From: Clostridia bacterium
Lineage (GTDB): Bacteria; Bacillota; Clostridia; CAKSNL01; HGM11501
DNA length: 11,461 nucleotides
Reading direction: 5' to 3'
NCBI GenBank assembly: GCA_030535815.1
Contig: JAUNRD010000001.1
Coordinates: 24,837-36,297, forward strand
Shown here: positions 1 through 6,151 of the stretch, piece after piece
Layout: every line of letters begins with the position of its first letter
Position numbering within the stretch: position 1 is the first letter of the stretch
The notes under the pieces: model-generated
Told to the model about the DNA's origin: nothing
The model's database searches: none
What the model saw: the letters and a program-made list of their open reading frames with translations, nothing else
Position numbers and translations under genes: made by a program

Positions 1-113
1 TAAATCCTGGACTCCATTTTTTCTGCATTTACTGTTTTGGATATTAAAAATGAAAGTGTAAATATCAGTACAAGAGAAAGAGCTACTATGATGATTGAAA
101 GAGTTTTCTTCAT
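1..113 (-). CDS. Exported or membrane-anchored protein, 5' end only
   Basis: Reading the minus strand from the ATG at 113 gives 37 residues before the window edge. They begin MKKTLSIIIVALSLVLIFTL and continue hydrophobic to a VNA site at residues 28-30, followed by charged residues. Two lysines, about 20 hydrophobic residues and a V-x-A site make a typical signal peptide with possible signal peptidase I cleavage, or else an N-terminal anchor. An AAAGGAA Shine-Dalgarno lies about 8 nt upstream of the ATG. The rest of the gene lies outside the window, so function cannot be named. It lies downstream of the ferredoxin on the same strand, but the hairpin at 183-212 separates them, so they are probably transcribed separately. 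I saw no convincing promoter between 114 and 182. Confidence 0.7.
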   Translation of the reverse strand, partial: MKKTLSIIIVALSLVLIFTLSFLISKTVNAEKMESRI

Positions 114-182
114 GGGATAAGTTCCTTTCCGGAGTTTTTTCTTTATTTTTTCCGCTGGAGGAAAATATATACCATAAAAAAC

Positions 183-212
183 AAAAAAGCACTGCTTTTG
201 CAGTGCTTTTTT
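183..212 (-). terminator. Intrinsic terminator after the ferredoxin gene
   Basis: The inverted repeat is a perfect 13-bp stem (AAAAAAGCACTGC / GCAGTGCTTTTTT) with a TTTT loop. Because A-runs and T-runs flank the stem symmetrically, it could terminate in either direction. It lies 11 nt past the ferredoxin stop codon, so its main role is to end that minus-strand transcript. Confidence 0.9.
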
Positions 213-223
213 ATTCAGAAAAA

Positions 224-394
224 TTATTCTTCTACGATAGCCTCTACGGGGCACTGTTCTGCGCAAGCGCCACATTCAGCACAAGTTTCGGGATCGATTA
301 CATAGATACCGTCGCCTTCTGTGATAGCCTCAACGGGACACTGTCCTGCACAAGCACCGCAAGCGATGCAAGCATCAGTAATTTTGAAAGCCAT
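224..394 (-). CDS. 2[4Fe-4S] ferredoxin, clostridial type
   Basis: This is a 56-residue low-potential electron carrier of the cytoplasm, used by anaerobes to shuttle electrons among oxidoreductases and hydrogenases. Two tandem cluster motifs are visible: C-IACG-ACAGQCP near the N-terminus and C-AECG-ACAEQCP near the C-terminus. Each has the CxxCxxCxxxCP pattern, so both [4Fe-4S] clusters should form. The length matches classic clostridial ferredoxins of about 55 residues. An open frame extends upstream to 571, but the ATG at 394 is the right start: a strong GGAGGAGGTG Shine-Dalgarno sits just ahead of it, the protein then has the normal family length, and the upstream extension has no ferredoxin character. 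The gene is monocistronic, with its own promoter at 439-466 and terminator at 183-212. Confidence 0.96.
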   Translation of the reverse strand: MAFKITDACIACGACAGQCPVEAITEGDGIYVIDPETCAECGACAEQCPVEAIVEE

Positions 395-412
395 TTTAGT
401 ACACCTCCTCCA

Positions 413-428
413 AAGGTCCTGAGACCTT
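413..428 (-). repeat. Short inverted repeat in ferredoxin leader
   Basis: AAGGTC-CTGA-GACCTT is a perfect 6-bp inverted repeat with a 4-nt loop, a few nucleotides upstream of the ferredoxin Shine-Dalgarno. It could be an mRNA-stabilising leader hairpin or a protein-binding site. The sequence does not tell which, and chance is possible. Confidence 0.35.
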
Positions 429-438
429 ATTTCATTAC

Positions 439-466
439 ATTTTATCATATATTTTAAAAAATACAA
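439..466 (-). promoter_or_regulatory. Probable sigma-A promoter of the ferredoxin gene
   Basis: On the minus strand a TTGTAT box (461-466) and a TAAAAT box (439-444) are separated by 16 bp of AT-rich sequence. They lie about 45 nt upstream of the ferredoxin start. Both boxes are imperfect, but spacing and position fit. Confidence 0.55.
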
Positions 467-526
467 GTGTTTTTTTAATAGTTTTATAAAAAAATTGATA
501 ATACAGGCTTCAAAGTTAAAAAAATC

Positions 527-555
527 TTGAAATTTCTTTCTTTTTCCGCTATAAT
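527..555 (+). promoter_or_regulatory. Sigma-A promoter of the permease-dus unit
   Basis: TTGAAA (527-532) is followed after exactly 17 bp by TATAAT (550-555), close to the full housekeeping consensus. It lies about 80 nt upstream of the permease start and is divergent from the ferredoxin promoter. The 395-637 gap therefore holds two back-to-back promoters and leader sequence; I saw no gene in it. Confidence 0.8.
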
Positions 556-637
556 CTAAGAAAAAAATCATTGTATTCTTTAAGACAAAAATAACCCCTT
601 CATAAAACGGAGGATGAAAAAAGAAAGGATTTATGTG

Positions 638-1711
638 ATGAAATTTTTAAAGAGGTTATTTATTGACGGACTTTCCGGGATGGCGCTGGGACTTTTTGCC
701 ACACTGATTATCGGAACTATTCTTAAACAGATAGGCGCGTATATTCCGGGGATAATCGGTTCTTACCTCATAGTAATCGGTCAGGCGGCATCCATCCTTA
801 CCGGTGCCGGAATTGGTGTAGGAGTGGCGGTAAAGCTTCAGAAAAAGGCCCCGCTGCTGGTTGTCGGTGCAGCTGTGGCAGGCTTTATCGGTTCTTATGC
901 CGGCGCTATTCTTAAAGGTACTTTCTATGCCGGCGGAGCGGTAAACATTACAGGTGTGGGTGAACCGCTGGGAGCTTTTGTTGCGGCTTATGTGGCGATT
1001 GAGCTTGGAGGTCTTGTATCGGGAAAAACTCCTGTGGACATAATAGTGACTCCGCTTGTTTCCATTCTGTCGGGTTCGCTTGTAGGACTTTTACTGGGAC
1101 CTCCCATATCTTCTTTCATGCTTTGGCTGGGAAATCTTGTTAACATAAATGTTGATGCTCATCCTATAATGGGCGGAATTATCGTGTCGGTACTTATGGG
1201 CATATTCCTGACACTTCCCATAAGCTCTGCGGCAATAGGAATAACCATGGGCTTATCAGGCCTTGCGGCAGGAGCTGCTACGGTGGGATGCTGCGCAAAT
1301 ATGATTGGATTTGCCGTAATCAGTTACAGAGAAAATAAGTTCGGAGGTCTGGTTGCCCAGGGGCTCGGTACAAGTATGCTTCAGATGCCGAATATCGTGA
1401 AAAAGCCAATAATCTGGCTTCCGGCAATTCTTACAAGTGCGATTCTTGGCCCTTTATCGACAACCCTGGGAATGATATCCGACAAGATGGGTTCCGGCAT
1501 GGGAACGGCAGGGCTTGTTGGTCCCATACAGGCGTTTTCTGCAATGACAGCAAAAAATGTATTGGGGCAGGCGGCATTTTCACCTTTCGGAGCATTGGTG
1601 CTGATTCTCCTTATGCACTTTGTGCTTCCTGCAATCATCTCTCTCTTTTTTGCGGAAGTAATGAGAAAAATGAAACTTATAAAATCGGGGGATATGCGGC
1701 TTGATTTATAA
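638..1711 (+). CDS. PTS EIIC-like integral membrane permease (PF13303-type)
   Basis: This is a roughly 357-residue polytopic membrane protein with about nine or ten hydrophobic segments and many glycine-rich stretches (for example LTGAGIGVGVAV and SGLAAGAATVGCC). The N-terminal FLKRLFIDGLSGMALGLFAT and the overall composition match the EIIC_2 family, which is annotated as a PTS sugar-transport membrane subunit. No EIIA or EIIB gene is nearby, and substrates of this family are poorly defined, so sugar transport is inferred from the family only. An ATG at 614 is in frame, but its GGAGG is almost contiguous with it. The ATG at 638 has an AAAGGA site at proper spacing and is preferred. The end overlaps the next gene by 11 nt, suggesting translational coupling. 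Confidence 0.85.
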   Translation: MKFLKRLFIDGLSGMALGLFATLIIGTILKQIGAYIPGIIGSYLIVIGQAASILTGAGIGVGVAVKLQKKAPLLVVGAAVAGFIGSYAGAILKGTFYAGGAVNITGVGEPLGAFVAAYVAIELGGLVSGKTPVDIIVTPLVSILSGSLVGLLLGPPISSFMLWLGNLVNINVDAHPIMGGIIVSVLMGIFLTLPISSAAIGITMGLSGLAAGAATVGCCANMIGFAVISYRENKFGGLVAQGLGTSMLQMPNIVKKPIIWLPAILTSAILGPLSTTLGMISDKMGSGMGTAGLVGPIQAFSAMTAKNVLGQAAFSPFGALVLILLMHFVLPAIISLFFAEVMRKMKLIKSGDMRLDL

Positions 1712-2627
1712 CAATAAGGTTTATCTCGCTCCAATGGCAGGGGTTGCCGATGAGGTGTTCAGAACTATTGTATCAGATTACGGAAGCCCTGTTCCGTTTA
1801 CTGAAATGATAAGCGCAAAAGCGATGCATTATAATGATAAGAAAACTCTGGCACTTCTTCCGGGTGAGGACGAAGGAAAAATGGTTGTGCAGATTTTCGG
1901 ACATGAGCCCGGTATTTTGGCAGAGGCGGCAGAAAAGATGGCGCCTTATGCTACGGAAATCAACATAAACATGGGCTGTCCAATGCCTAAAATTGAAGGG
2001 AACGGAGACGGCTGCGCCCTGATGAAAAATCCTGCTCTTGCAGGGGAAATTGTGACGGCGGTGAAAAAGGCAGTATCCCTTCCCGTAAGTGTTAAGTTCC
2101 GTATGGGAATAGAGAGTGAAACTTCCCCGGAGTTTGCAAAAGCAATGGAAGGTGCAGGCGCCGATAAAATTTACATTCATGGAAGAACCAAGGAACAGCT
2201 TTATTCCGGCAAGGCCAATCTTTCTGCCATAAGACGGGTAAAGGAAAGCGTTCAGATTCCTGTGGTGGGAAACGGAGATATATTTTCTGCCCTTGATGCT
2301 GAAAATATGCTTAAGGAAACCCTGGTGGACGAAATTATGGTGGGAAGGGGATGCCTTGGAAATCCTTTTTTGTTCCGGGAAATTGAACATTATTTCAAGA
2401 CCGGGGAGCTTTTGTCAGTTGCAACGGCAGAAGAACGCATAGACGTATGTAAACGTCACTTGTTGCTGGCTGTGGAGAAAAAGGGCGAAACAAGAGGAAT
2501 TTTAGAGTCCAGAAAGCACCTTGCCTGGTATCTTAAAACCATAAGGGGAGCAGCAAAAATAAGAGCTGCTTTGTTCACATCCACAGATATTTCGGAAGTG
2601 TTGGAAATGATAGAATCACTTAAATAA
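1701..2627 (+). CDS. tRNA-dihydrouridine synthase (Dus family)
   Basis: This is an FMN-dependent enzyme that uses NADPH to reduce specific uridines in the D-loop of tRNA to dihydrouridine in the cytoplasm. The 308-residue protein shows the family signatures in order: LAPMAGVAD at 9-17, NINMGCP with the conserved catalytic cysteine at 93, SVKFRMG, the HGRTKEQLYSG segment, VGNGDI and MVGRGCLGNP, the last two forming the FMN phosphate-binding end of the TIM barrel. A C-terminal helical tRNA-binding region follows, and the length is normal. I see no upstream in-frame ATG before a stop. The reading starts at TTG (1701), about 9 nt after a GGGGGA ribosome site inside the permease gene. Pairing with a permease is probably incidental to function. 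Subfamily (DusB or another) cannot be fixed by eye. Confidence 0.95.
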   Translation: MIYNNKVYLAPMAGVADEVFRTIVSDYGSPVPFTEMISAKAMHYNDKKTLALLPGEDEGKMVVQIFGHEPGILAEAAEKMAPYATEININMGCPMPKIEGNGDGCALMKNPALAGEIVTAVKKAVSLPVSVKFRMGIESETSPEFAKAMEGAGADKIYIHGRTKEQLYSGKANLSAIRRVKESVQIPVVGNGDIFSALDAENMLKETLVDEIMVGRGCLGNPFLFREIEHYFKTGELLSVATAEERIDVCKRHLLLAVEKKGETRGILESRKHLAWYLKTIRGAAKIRAALFTSTDISEVLEMIESLK

Positions 2628-2662
2628 AGGAAAGGTGGCTGAAAGCCACCTTTCCTTTATTT
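2622..2662 (+). terminator. Strong bidirectional terminator after dus
   Basis: A perfect 19-bp inverted repeat (AAATAAAGGAAAGGTGGCT and its complement) has a GAA loop. The left arm contains the TAA stop codon of the dihydrouridine synthase, and the right arm ends in a T-rich run. It insulates the upstream unit from the large operon that follows. Confidence 0.93.
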
Positions 2663-2677
2663 GTGAAGAGGAATTTG

Positions 2678-2706
2678 TTGACATAATTTGATAAATGTTA
2701 TATAAT
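2678..2706 (+). promoter_or_regulatory. Perfect-consensus sigma-A promoter of the envelope operon
   Basis: TTGACA (2678-2683), a 17-bp spacer and TATAAT (2701-2706) match the housekeeping consensus exactly. The start codon of the first gene is 52 nt after the -10 box, preceded by AGAGGAGA. I saw no operator-like palindrome or riboswitch-like fold in the short leader. No other promoter of this quality appears between the genes downstream. Confidence 0.92.
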
Positions 2707-2758
2707 AAATACAATATACATGGGGCAGATTTAACAAATAGAAGAGGAGAGATGAGAA

Positions 2759-4510
2759 ATGGCGGATTATGCTATAAGCGGCGCGGATTTAAGTTATATA
2801 GAGAGAAGCTTAAGCAGAATTAGCAATGGACTTGAGGAGGTTTCCGGAGAGATTGCTTCTGTTGACAGCCATGTAAGCAGAGTGGAAGGGGAGCTTGGTC
2901 AGCTGCAGGGAGACCTTAACAGGCTTGCGGGAAAATTCAACGAATTCGTTGATAAGCAGATAAGAGCCAACAATAAAGCTGATGCGCAGAGCGAACTTAT
3001 TAAGCTTAACCAGGAACTTGAAAAGAATTTCGGACATTATGATATTATACGAAGAACCACAACAGGTATTCTTCAGGCAGATGATCTCGGAATCGTTAAA
3101 AAGAGCACCATCAGCGGCGTAACTGAAGAAATGATGATTACCACTCCCGGATACTGGCTGGCGCCCTGCCTTGTTGCTCTTGCGGCATGGATAAACGATC
3201 AGCATGATCTTGCTGAAAGAGCTCTTGCAGAAGGTGTTAAGAGAAATGATGAAAAGGCATCGCTGTTTTTTGCACTGGTATGCAGAAGAGCTGACCGTAA
3301 AGATGCAGCTATAAAATGGGCAAGACGTTATCTTGCAAATCAGAATGAAGAAAACCTTGACAGAAAAACTGTTATAGTGTTGGACGCTTATGCCAGCGGT
3401 CTTCTCGGCTCCGACTCCGAAGGCATTATCGCAAAGCAGATGGGCGAGTGGCTGGAAACTCTGGCAGAAAAGCCGGGATTTAATGAACAGCAGGTTGCTC
3501 AGTGGTCAGGCGCAATAAATCTTAAGAGGAGACCTTTCAACGGAGATGGCTACGATTTTGTTAAGACATACAGCCCCACATGGCCTGTTCTTACTGATAT
3601 TATGGAGGGCGCAATGCTCCATGCAAAAATACTCGAGTACTTCACTGCTATCTTTGAGCAGAAGGTATCTGTTGCTGATCTTAAGGCACAGCTTGATGAA
3701 ATTCTCGACAGTCTTGTTACCGACTTTGACGATGAAGAGCTTCCTTTAAGACAAAAAGCAAGATATAATGAGCTTGTTGTGCAGTTTGACGGTGATGTTC
3801 AGAGGGCAAGCAAAAATATGCATGAGGAAGTTGTGGAATTTGAAACACATAAGGATTTCACAAGATTGCTTACAGATGCTGCCATGAATCCCGAAACTTC
3901 ACACTCCAGTGTTTCTACACAGAAATTTGCAATAGCTCTTTCGAGAGACTGGATAAGCGCATCATATAATGCGATTGTGGAACAGAATAAGGCGAAGGTT
4001 CCCCAGGAAATACAGTTACAGCTGGACGGATTTAATTATACTACACGTGACGGCTCAAACGAAAGCGAACTTATACAGGCGTACAGCCGTGATCTGGGAG
4101 CTCAGAGGGAAAGCGCACTTTCCACTTGTGTGCTGACCGGATTTGATCAGTTCTGTCTGTATGGTGGCGGAGCAATTGGTTTAATTGGTCTTATATCTAT
4201 GTTTGTCCCCCAGGGAATGTTTTTGGGTCTGATTGGAACTATTGCCGGAGCCGGTATGGTTATAAAGCATTTTTCTCAGAAGAAAAAAATCGGACTTAAG
4301 AACCAGGAAATCAATAATAATTACGATGCGAGACACGCTAACGGATGCAAAATTATAAGAGGATTTACGGAAAATGTTGCAAGATTCAGAAAAGAATTTG
4401 CTGAAAGAGATGCGGTGGGTGCAAAAGTAACGGAATTCCTTAATCAGATAAGCCCTGAGCTTTATGTAAGAAAGCTTGCTGATTCCGGAAGAGGGAAAGG
4501 TTCCAAGTAA
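2759..4510 (+). CDS. Unrecognised coiled-coil membrane protein, first gene of the operon
   Basis: I do not recognise a named family for this 583-residue protein. Residues about 10-95 form a long amphipathic coiled coil rich in L/V/I heptads (LSRISNGLEEVSGEIASVDS and onward). Residues about 130-225 are alanine- and arginine-rich helical hairpins (WINDQHDLAERALAEGVKRN, then DRKDAAIKWARRYLANQ) resembling TPR or Sel1-like repeats. A further helical region follows to about 460. Residues about 463-505 contain two glycine-rich hydrophobic stretches around FVPQG, consistent with a membrane hairpin. A basic KKKIG segment and an 80-residue charged helical tail follow. There is no signal peptide, so most of the protein should be cytoplasmic. 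AGAGGAGA lies 8 nt before the ATG. Position one of the operon suggests a scaffold for the zinc-ribbon proteins downstream, which is inference. Confidence 0.8.
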   Translation: MADYAISGADLSYIERSLSRISNGLEEVSGEIASVDSHVSRVEGELGQLQGDLNRLAGKFNEFVDKQIRANNKADAQSELIKLNQELEKNFGHYDIIRRTTTGILQADDLGIVKKSTISGVTEEMMITTPGYWLAPCLVALAAWINDQHDLAERALAEGVKRNDEKASLFFALVCRRADRKDAAIKWARRYLANQNEENLDRKTVIVLDAYASGLLGSDSEGIIAKQMGEWLETLAEKPGFNEQQVAQWSGAINLKRRPFNGDGYDFVKTYSPTWPVLTDIMEGAMLHAKILEYFTAIFEQKVSVADLKAQLDEILDSLVTDFDDEELPLRQKARYNELVVQFDGDVQRASKNMHEEVVEFETHKDFTRLLTDAAMNPETSHSSVSTQKFAIALSRDWISASYNAIVEQNKAKVPQEIQLQLDGFNYTTRDGSNESELIQAYSRDLGAQRESALSTCVLTGFDQFCLYGGGAIGLIGLISMFVPQGMFLGLIGTIAGAGMVIKHFSQKKKIGLKNQEINNNYDARHANGCKIIRGFTENVARFRKEFAERDAVGAKVTEFLNQISPELYVRKLADSGRGKGSK

Positions 4511-4552
4511 TAATACTTTAAATTATTAATTTGAATTATGGGGGATTTTGAT

Positions 4553-5407
4553 ATGGGAAATATTAGTATATGCCCGTCTTGTGGAGCTAAAGCTGAAGCC
4601 GGCTTTCAGTTCTGTGAAAAATGCGGAGCAAAATTAGTGGCAGAGAGAAAAGGAAATATATGTTTTAGCTGTGGAGCTGCGAATGCGGAAGGTTTTAAAT
4701 TCTGCGAAAAATGCGGAAGCCCTCTTATTAAGCAGAGCGAGCCTGTGGCTAATGATGTAAAGGTTTGCCCGTCTTGCGGTGAAACGAATAAGAGTGAATT
4801 TAAGTTCTGTCAGAAGTGCGGAACAATTCTTGGAGGAGCGCAAACAAGTGTAGCTCCCGTAGAGGATTTCGGCACCGACTTCAGCGTGGTGCTCCCTGTT
4901 ACGGAAGAAAGCGAAGCTCCGGCAGAGGATTTCGGCACCGACTTCAGTGTGGTGCTTCCTGTTACGGAAGAAAGCGATACAGATGCGGCTTTTGGGAATG
5001 ATACATATAACGAATATGAAACCACAAAGAATTCGGTTACGGCAGACGGCGGTTTCGGAGATTTTGATGTTGTGGCAGAAACCCCGGCTGAAGAAAGTGT
5101 GCTTGGGGACTTCATTTCCGATACCGAAGAGCCTGCACCGGACGGCGGTTTCGGAGATTTCGGAGTTATAGCAGAAACTCCTGCAGAAGATGACGGTCTT
5201 GCGGGATTTAATCCTGTGGCAGAAACTCCTGCAGAAGAAGTTTCTCAGTTTACCGCACAAAATGAAGAAGTGTTCTTCGAAGCGGTAAAGAGCGAAGAAG
5301 ATTATGAGGCTGAAGAAGTGAAAAGCGTATTTGCACAGGGACTTCCCGATTGGGATGTTCAGCCTCCTGCAAATATTGCGGTAAAGAAAAAAAGGCTTGA
5401 TAAATAA
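4553..5407 (+). CDS. Soluble triple zinc-ribbon protein with acidic repetitive tail
   Basis: This protein of about 284 residues starts with three consecutive four-cysteine zinc ribbons: C7/C10/C21/C24, C37/C40/C51/C54 and C72/C75/C86/C89. Each follows the pattern CxxCG-x9-FCxKCG and should bind one zinc. From about residue 100 the protein is low-complexity, strongly acidic and repetitive: two copies of a 21-residue EDFGTDFSVVLPVTEES unit, then repeated GGFGDF and AETPAEE phrases. The tail ends with a more conserved-looking LPDWDVQPP segment and a basic KKKRLDK end. I see no membrane helix, so it is likely a cytoplasmic adaptor. The ATG at 4553 has GGGGGA 7 nt upstream, whereas the in-frame ATG at 4538 has no ribosome site. 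It probably partners the single-ribbon membrane proteins that follow; no catalytic domain is visible. Confidence 0.85.
   Translation: MGNISICPSCGAKAEAGFQFCEKCGAKLVAERKGNICFSCGAANAEGFKFCEKCGSPLIKQSEPVANDVKVCPSCGETNKSEFKFCQKCGTILGGAQTSVAPVEDFGTDFSVVLPVTEESEAPAEDFGTDFSVVLPVTEESDTDAAFGNDTYNEYETTKNSVTADGGFGDFDVVAETPAEESVLGDFISDTEEPAPDGGFGDFGVIAETPAEDDGLAGFNPVAETPAEEVSQFTAQNEEVFFEAVKSEEDYEAEEVKSVFAQGLPDWDVQPPANIAVKKKRLDK
4853..4978 (+). repeat. 63-bp tandem duplication in the triple zinc-ribbon gene
   Basis: Two adjacent copies (4853-4915 and 4916-4978) differ at five of 63 bases, mostly in third codon positions. They encode the duplicated 21-residue acidic/hydrophobic unit. The reading frame is preserved, and related degenerate GGFGDF units follow at about 5044 and 5141. 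Confidence 0.93.
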
Positions 5408-5438
5408 AAGTTATATTTTATGAAAGGGCTGATTATAA

Positions 5439-6146
5439 ATGAAAATATGTAAAAATTGCGGAACGCAGCTTGACGACAATGCTACTTTTTGCGGCGGTTG
5501 CGGAACACGCTGCGAAGCTCAGGCGCCGAAGCCGTCCGGTCAGAAAATCGGGGCTGCAACGTTGGTTCCGATAATTGTATCCGTGGTATGTGTTGTTCTG
5601 GTTGCGGCAATGTTCTTTTCATCAGGCTATTTTAATAAAAATGATGTAGAGACTGAGGAAATTGAAGAAGCTATAGAGACTGAAGCACTTGAGGTAACTG
5701 AGGAACCGATTCCTGAGCCTCCCGCACCGGTGCCGGAACCTGTTAAGCCTGCATCATCTTATTACAGAGTATACAGAAGCGATGTGGGCTGGGAAACTGC
5801 GAACTATAATGCATACAGCCAGAACGGACGTCTGGTTTCCATAAACAGCAGCGAAGAATTTAACAGAGTCTGCAGTCTTGCGGATAACAATGGCCTTAAG
5901 GTGTTCTGGGTAGGGGCAAGGCGTGCAGCGTCAGACTCTTGGAATTCGGCAAGATGGAACGACGGCAGCTACATGAGTATCGGAAGATGGTACACAAATG
6001 AGCCCAGCTACAGGTCCGAAGGAATAGAGGAATGTTATCTTATGGTGTTCAAGGTAAACGGAGTATGGTATTATAACGACGCACCCAATGAGGTTTCGCA
6101 GTATTACGCCGGTAAAATGGGTTATATAGTAGAATTTGAGGATTGA
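5439..6146 (+). CDS. Zinc ribbon-membrane helix-C-type lectin-like protein
   Basis: The 235-residue protein has three parts. Residues 4-21 are a zinc ribbon (C4, C7, C18, C21; motif ATFCGGCG). Residues about 38-60 are one hydrophobic helix, followed by an acidic then proline-rich linker (VTEEPIPEPPAPVPEPV). Residues about 108-235 look like a C-type lectin-like domain: YRSDVGWETANYNAYSQNG, GRLVSINSSEEF, the FWVGAR strand (as in WIG), WNDG, WYTNEPSY at the long-loop EPN-like position, EECYLM, VWYYNDAPNE (WND-like) and the closing GYIVE. The ribbon should be cytoplasmic and the lectin fold outside. Only two of the four usual CTLD cysteines appear, as is common in bacterial versions. The ligand is unknown; a glycan or peptide ligand of the wall is plausible. 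AAAGGG lies 10 nt before the ATG. Confidence 0.85.
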   Translation: MKICKNCGTQLDDNATFCGGCGTRCEAQAPKPSGQKIGAATLVPIIVSVVCVVLVAAMFFSSGYFNKNDVETEEIEEAIETEALEVTEEPIPEPPAPVPEPVKPASSYYRVYRSDVGWETANYNAYSQNGRLVSINSSEEFNRVCSLADNNGLKVFWVGARRAASDSWNSARWNDGSYMSIGRWYTNEPSYRSEGIEECYLMVFKVNGVWYYNDAPNEVSQYYAGKMGYIVEFED

Positions 6147-6151
6147 GAATT

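Noticed and set aside
95..457. Plus-strand open frame of 120 codons at the left end
   Set aside because: It lies antisense to the ferredoxin gene and its terminator, has low-complexity Ser/Phe composition and no ribosome site. The minus-strand ferredoxin explains the region.
395..571. N-terminal extension of the ferredoxin frame
   Set aside because: Normal ferredoxin length, a strong Shine-Dalgarno before 394 and promoter-like sequence within the extension all favour the short form.
1773..2390. Long antisense open frame opposite dus
   Set aside because: It is a shadow of a clear conserved gene, with no ribosome site and no recognisable domain.
4511..4552. AT-rich gap considered as a terminator or internal promoter
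   Set aside because: Only a weak AAAT/ATTT palindrome is present, with no GC stem and no paired -35/-10 boxes of good quality.
4634..5260. Antisense and alternate frames over the zinc-ribbon gene
   Set aside because: Repeat structure and biased codons of the real gene keep other frames open; the resulting peptides are low-complexity.
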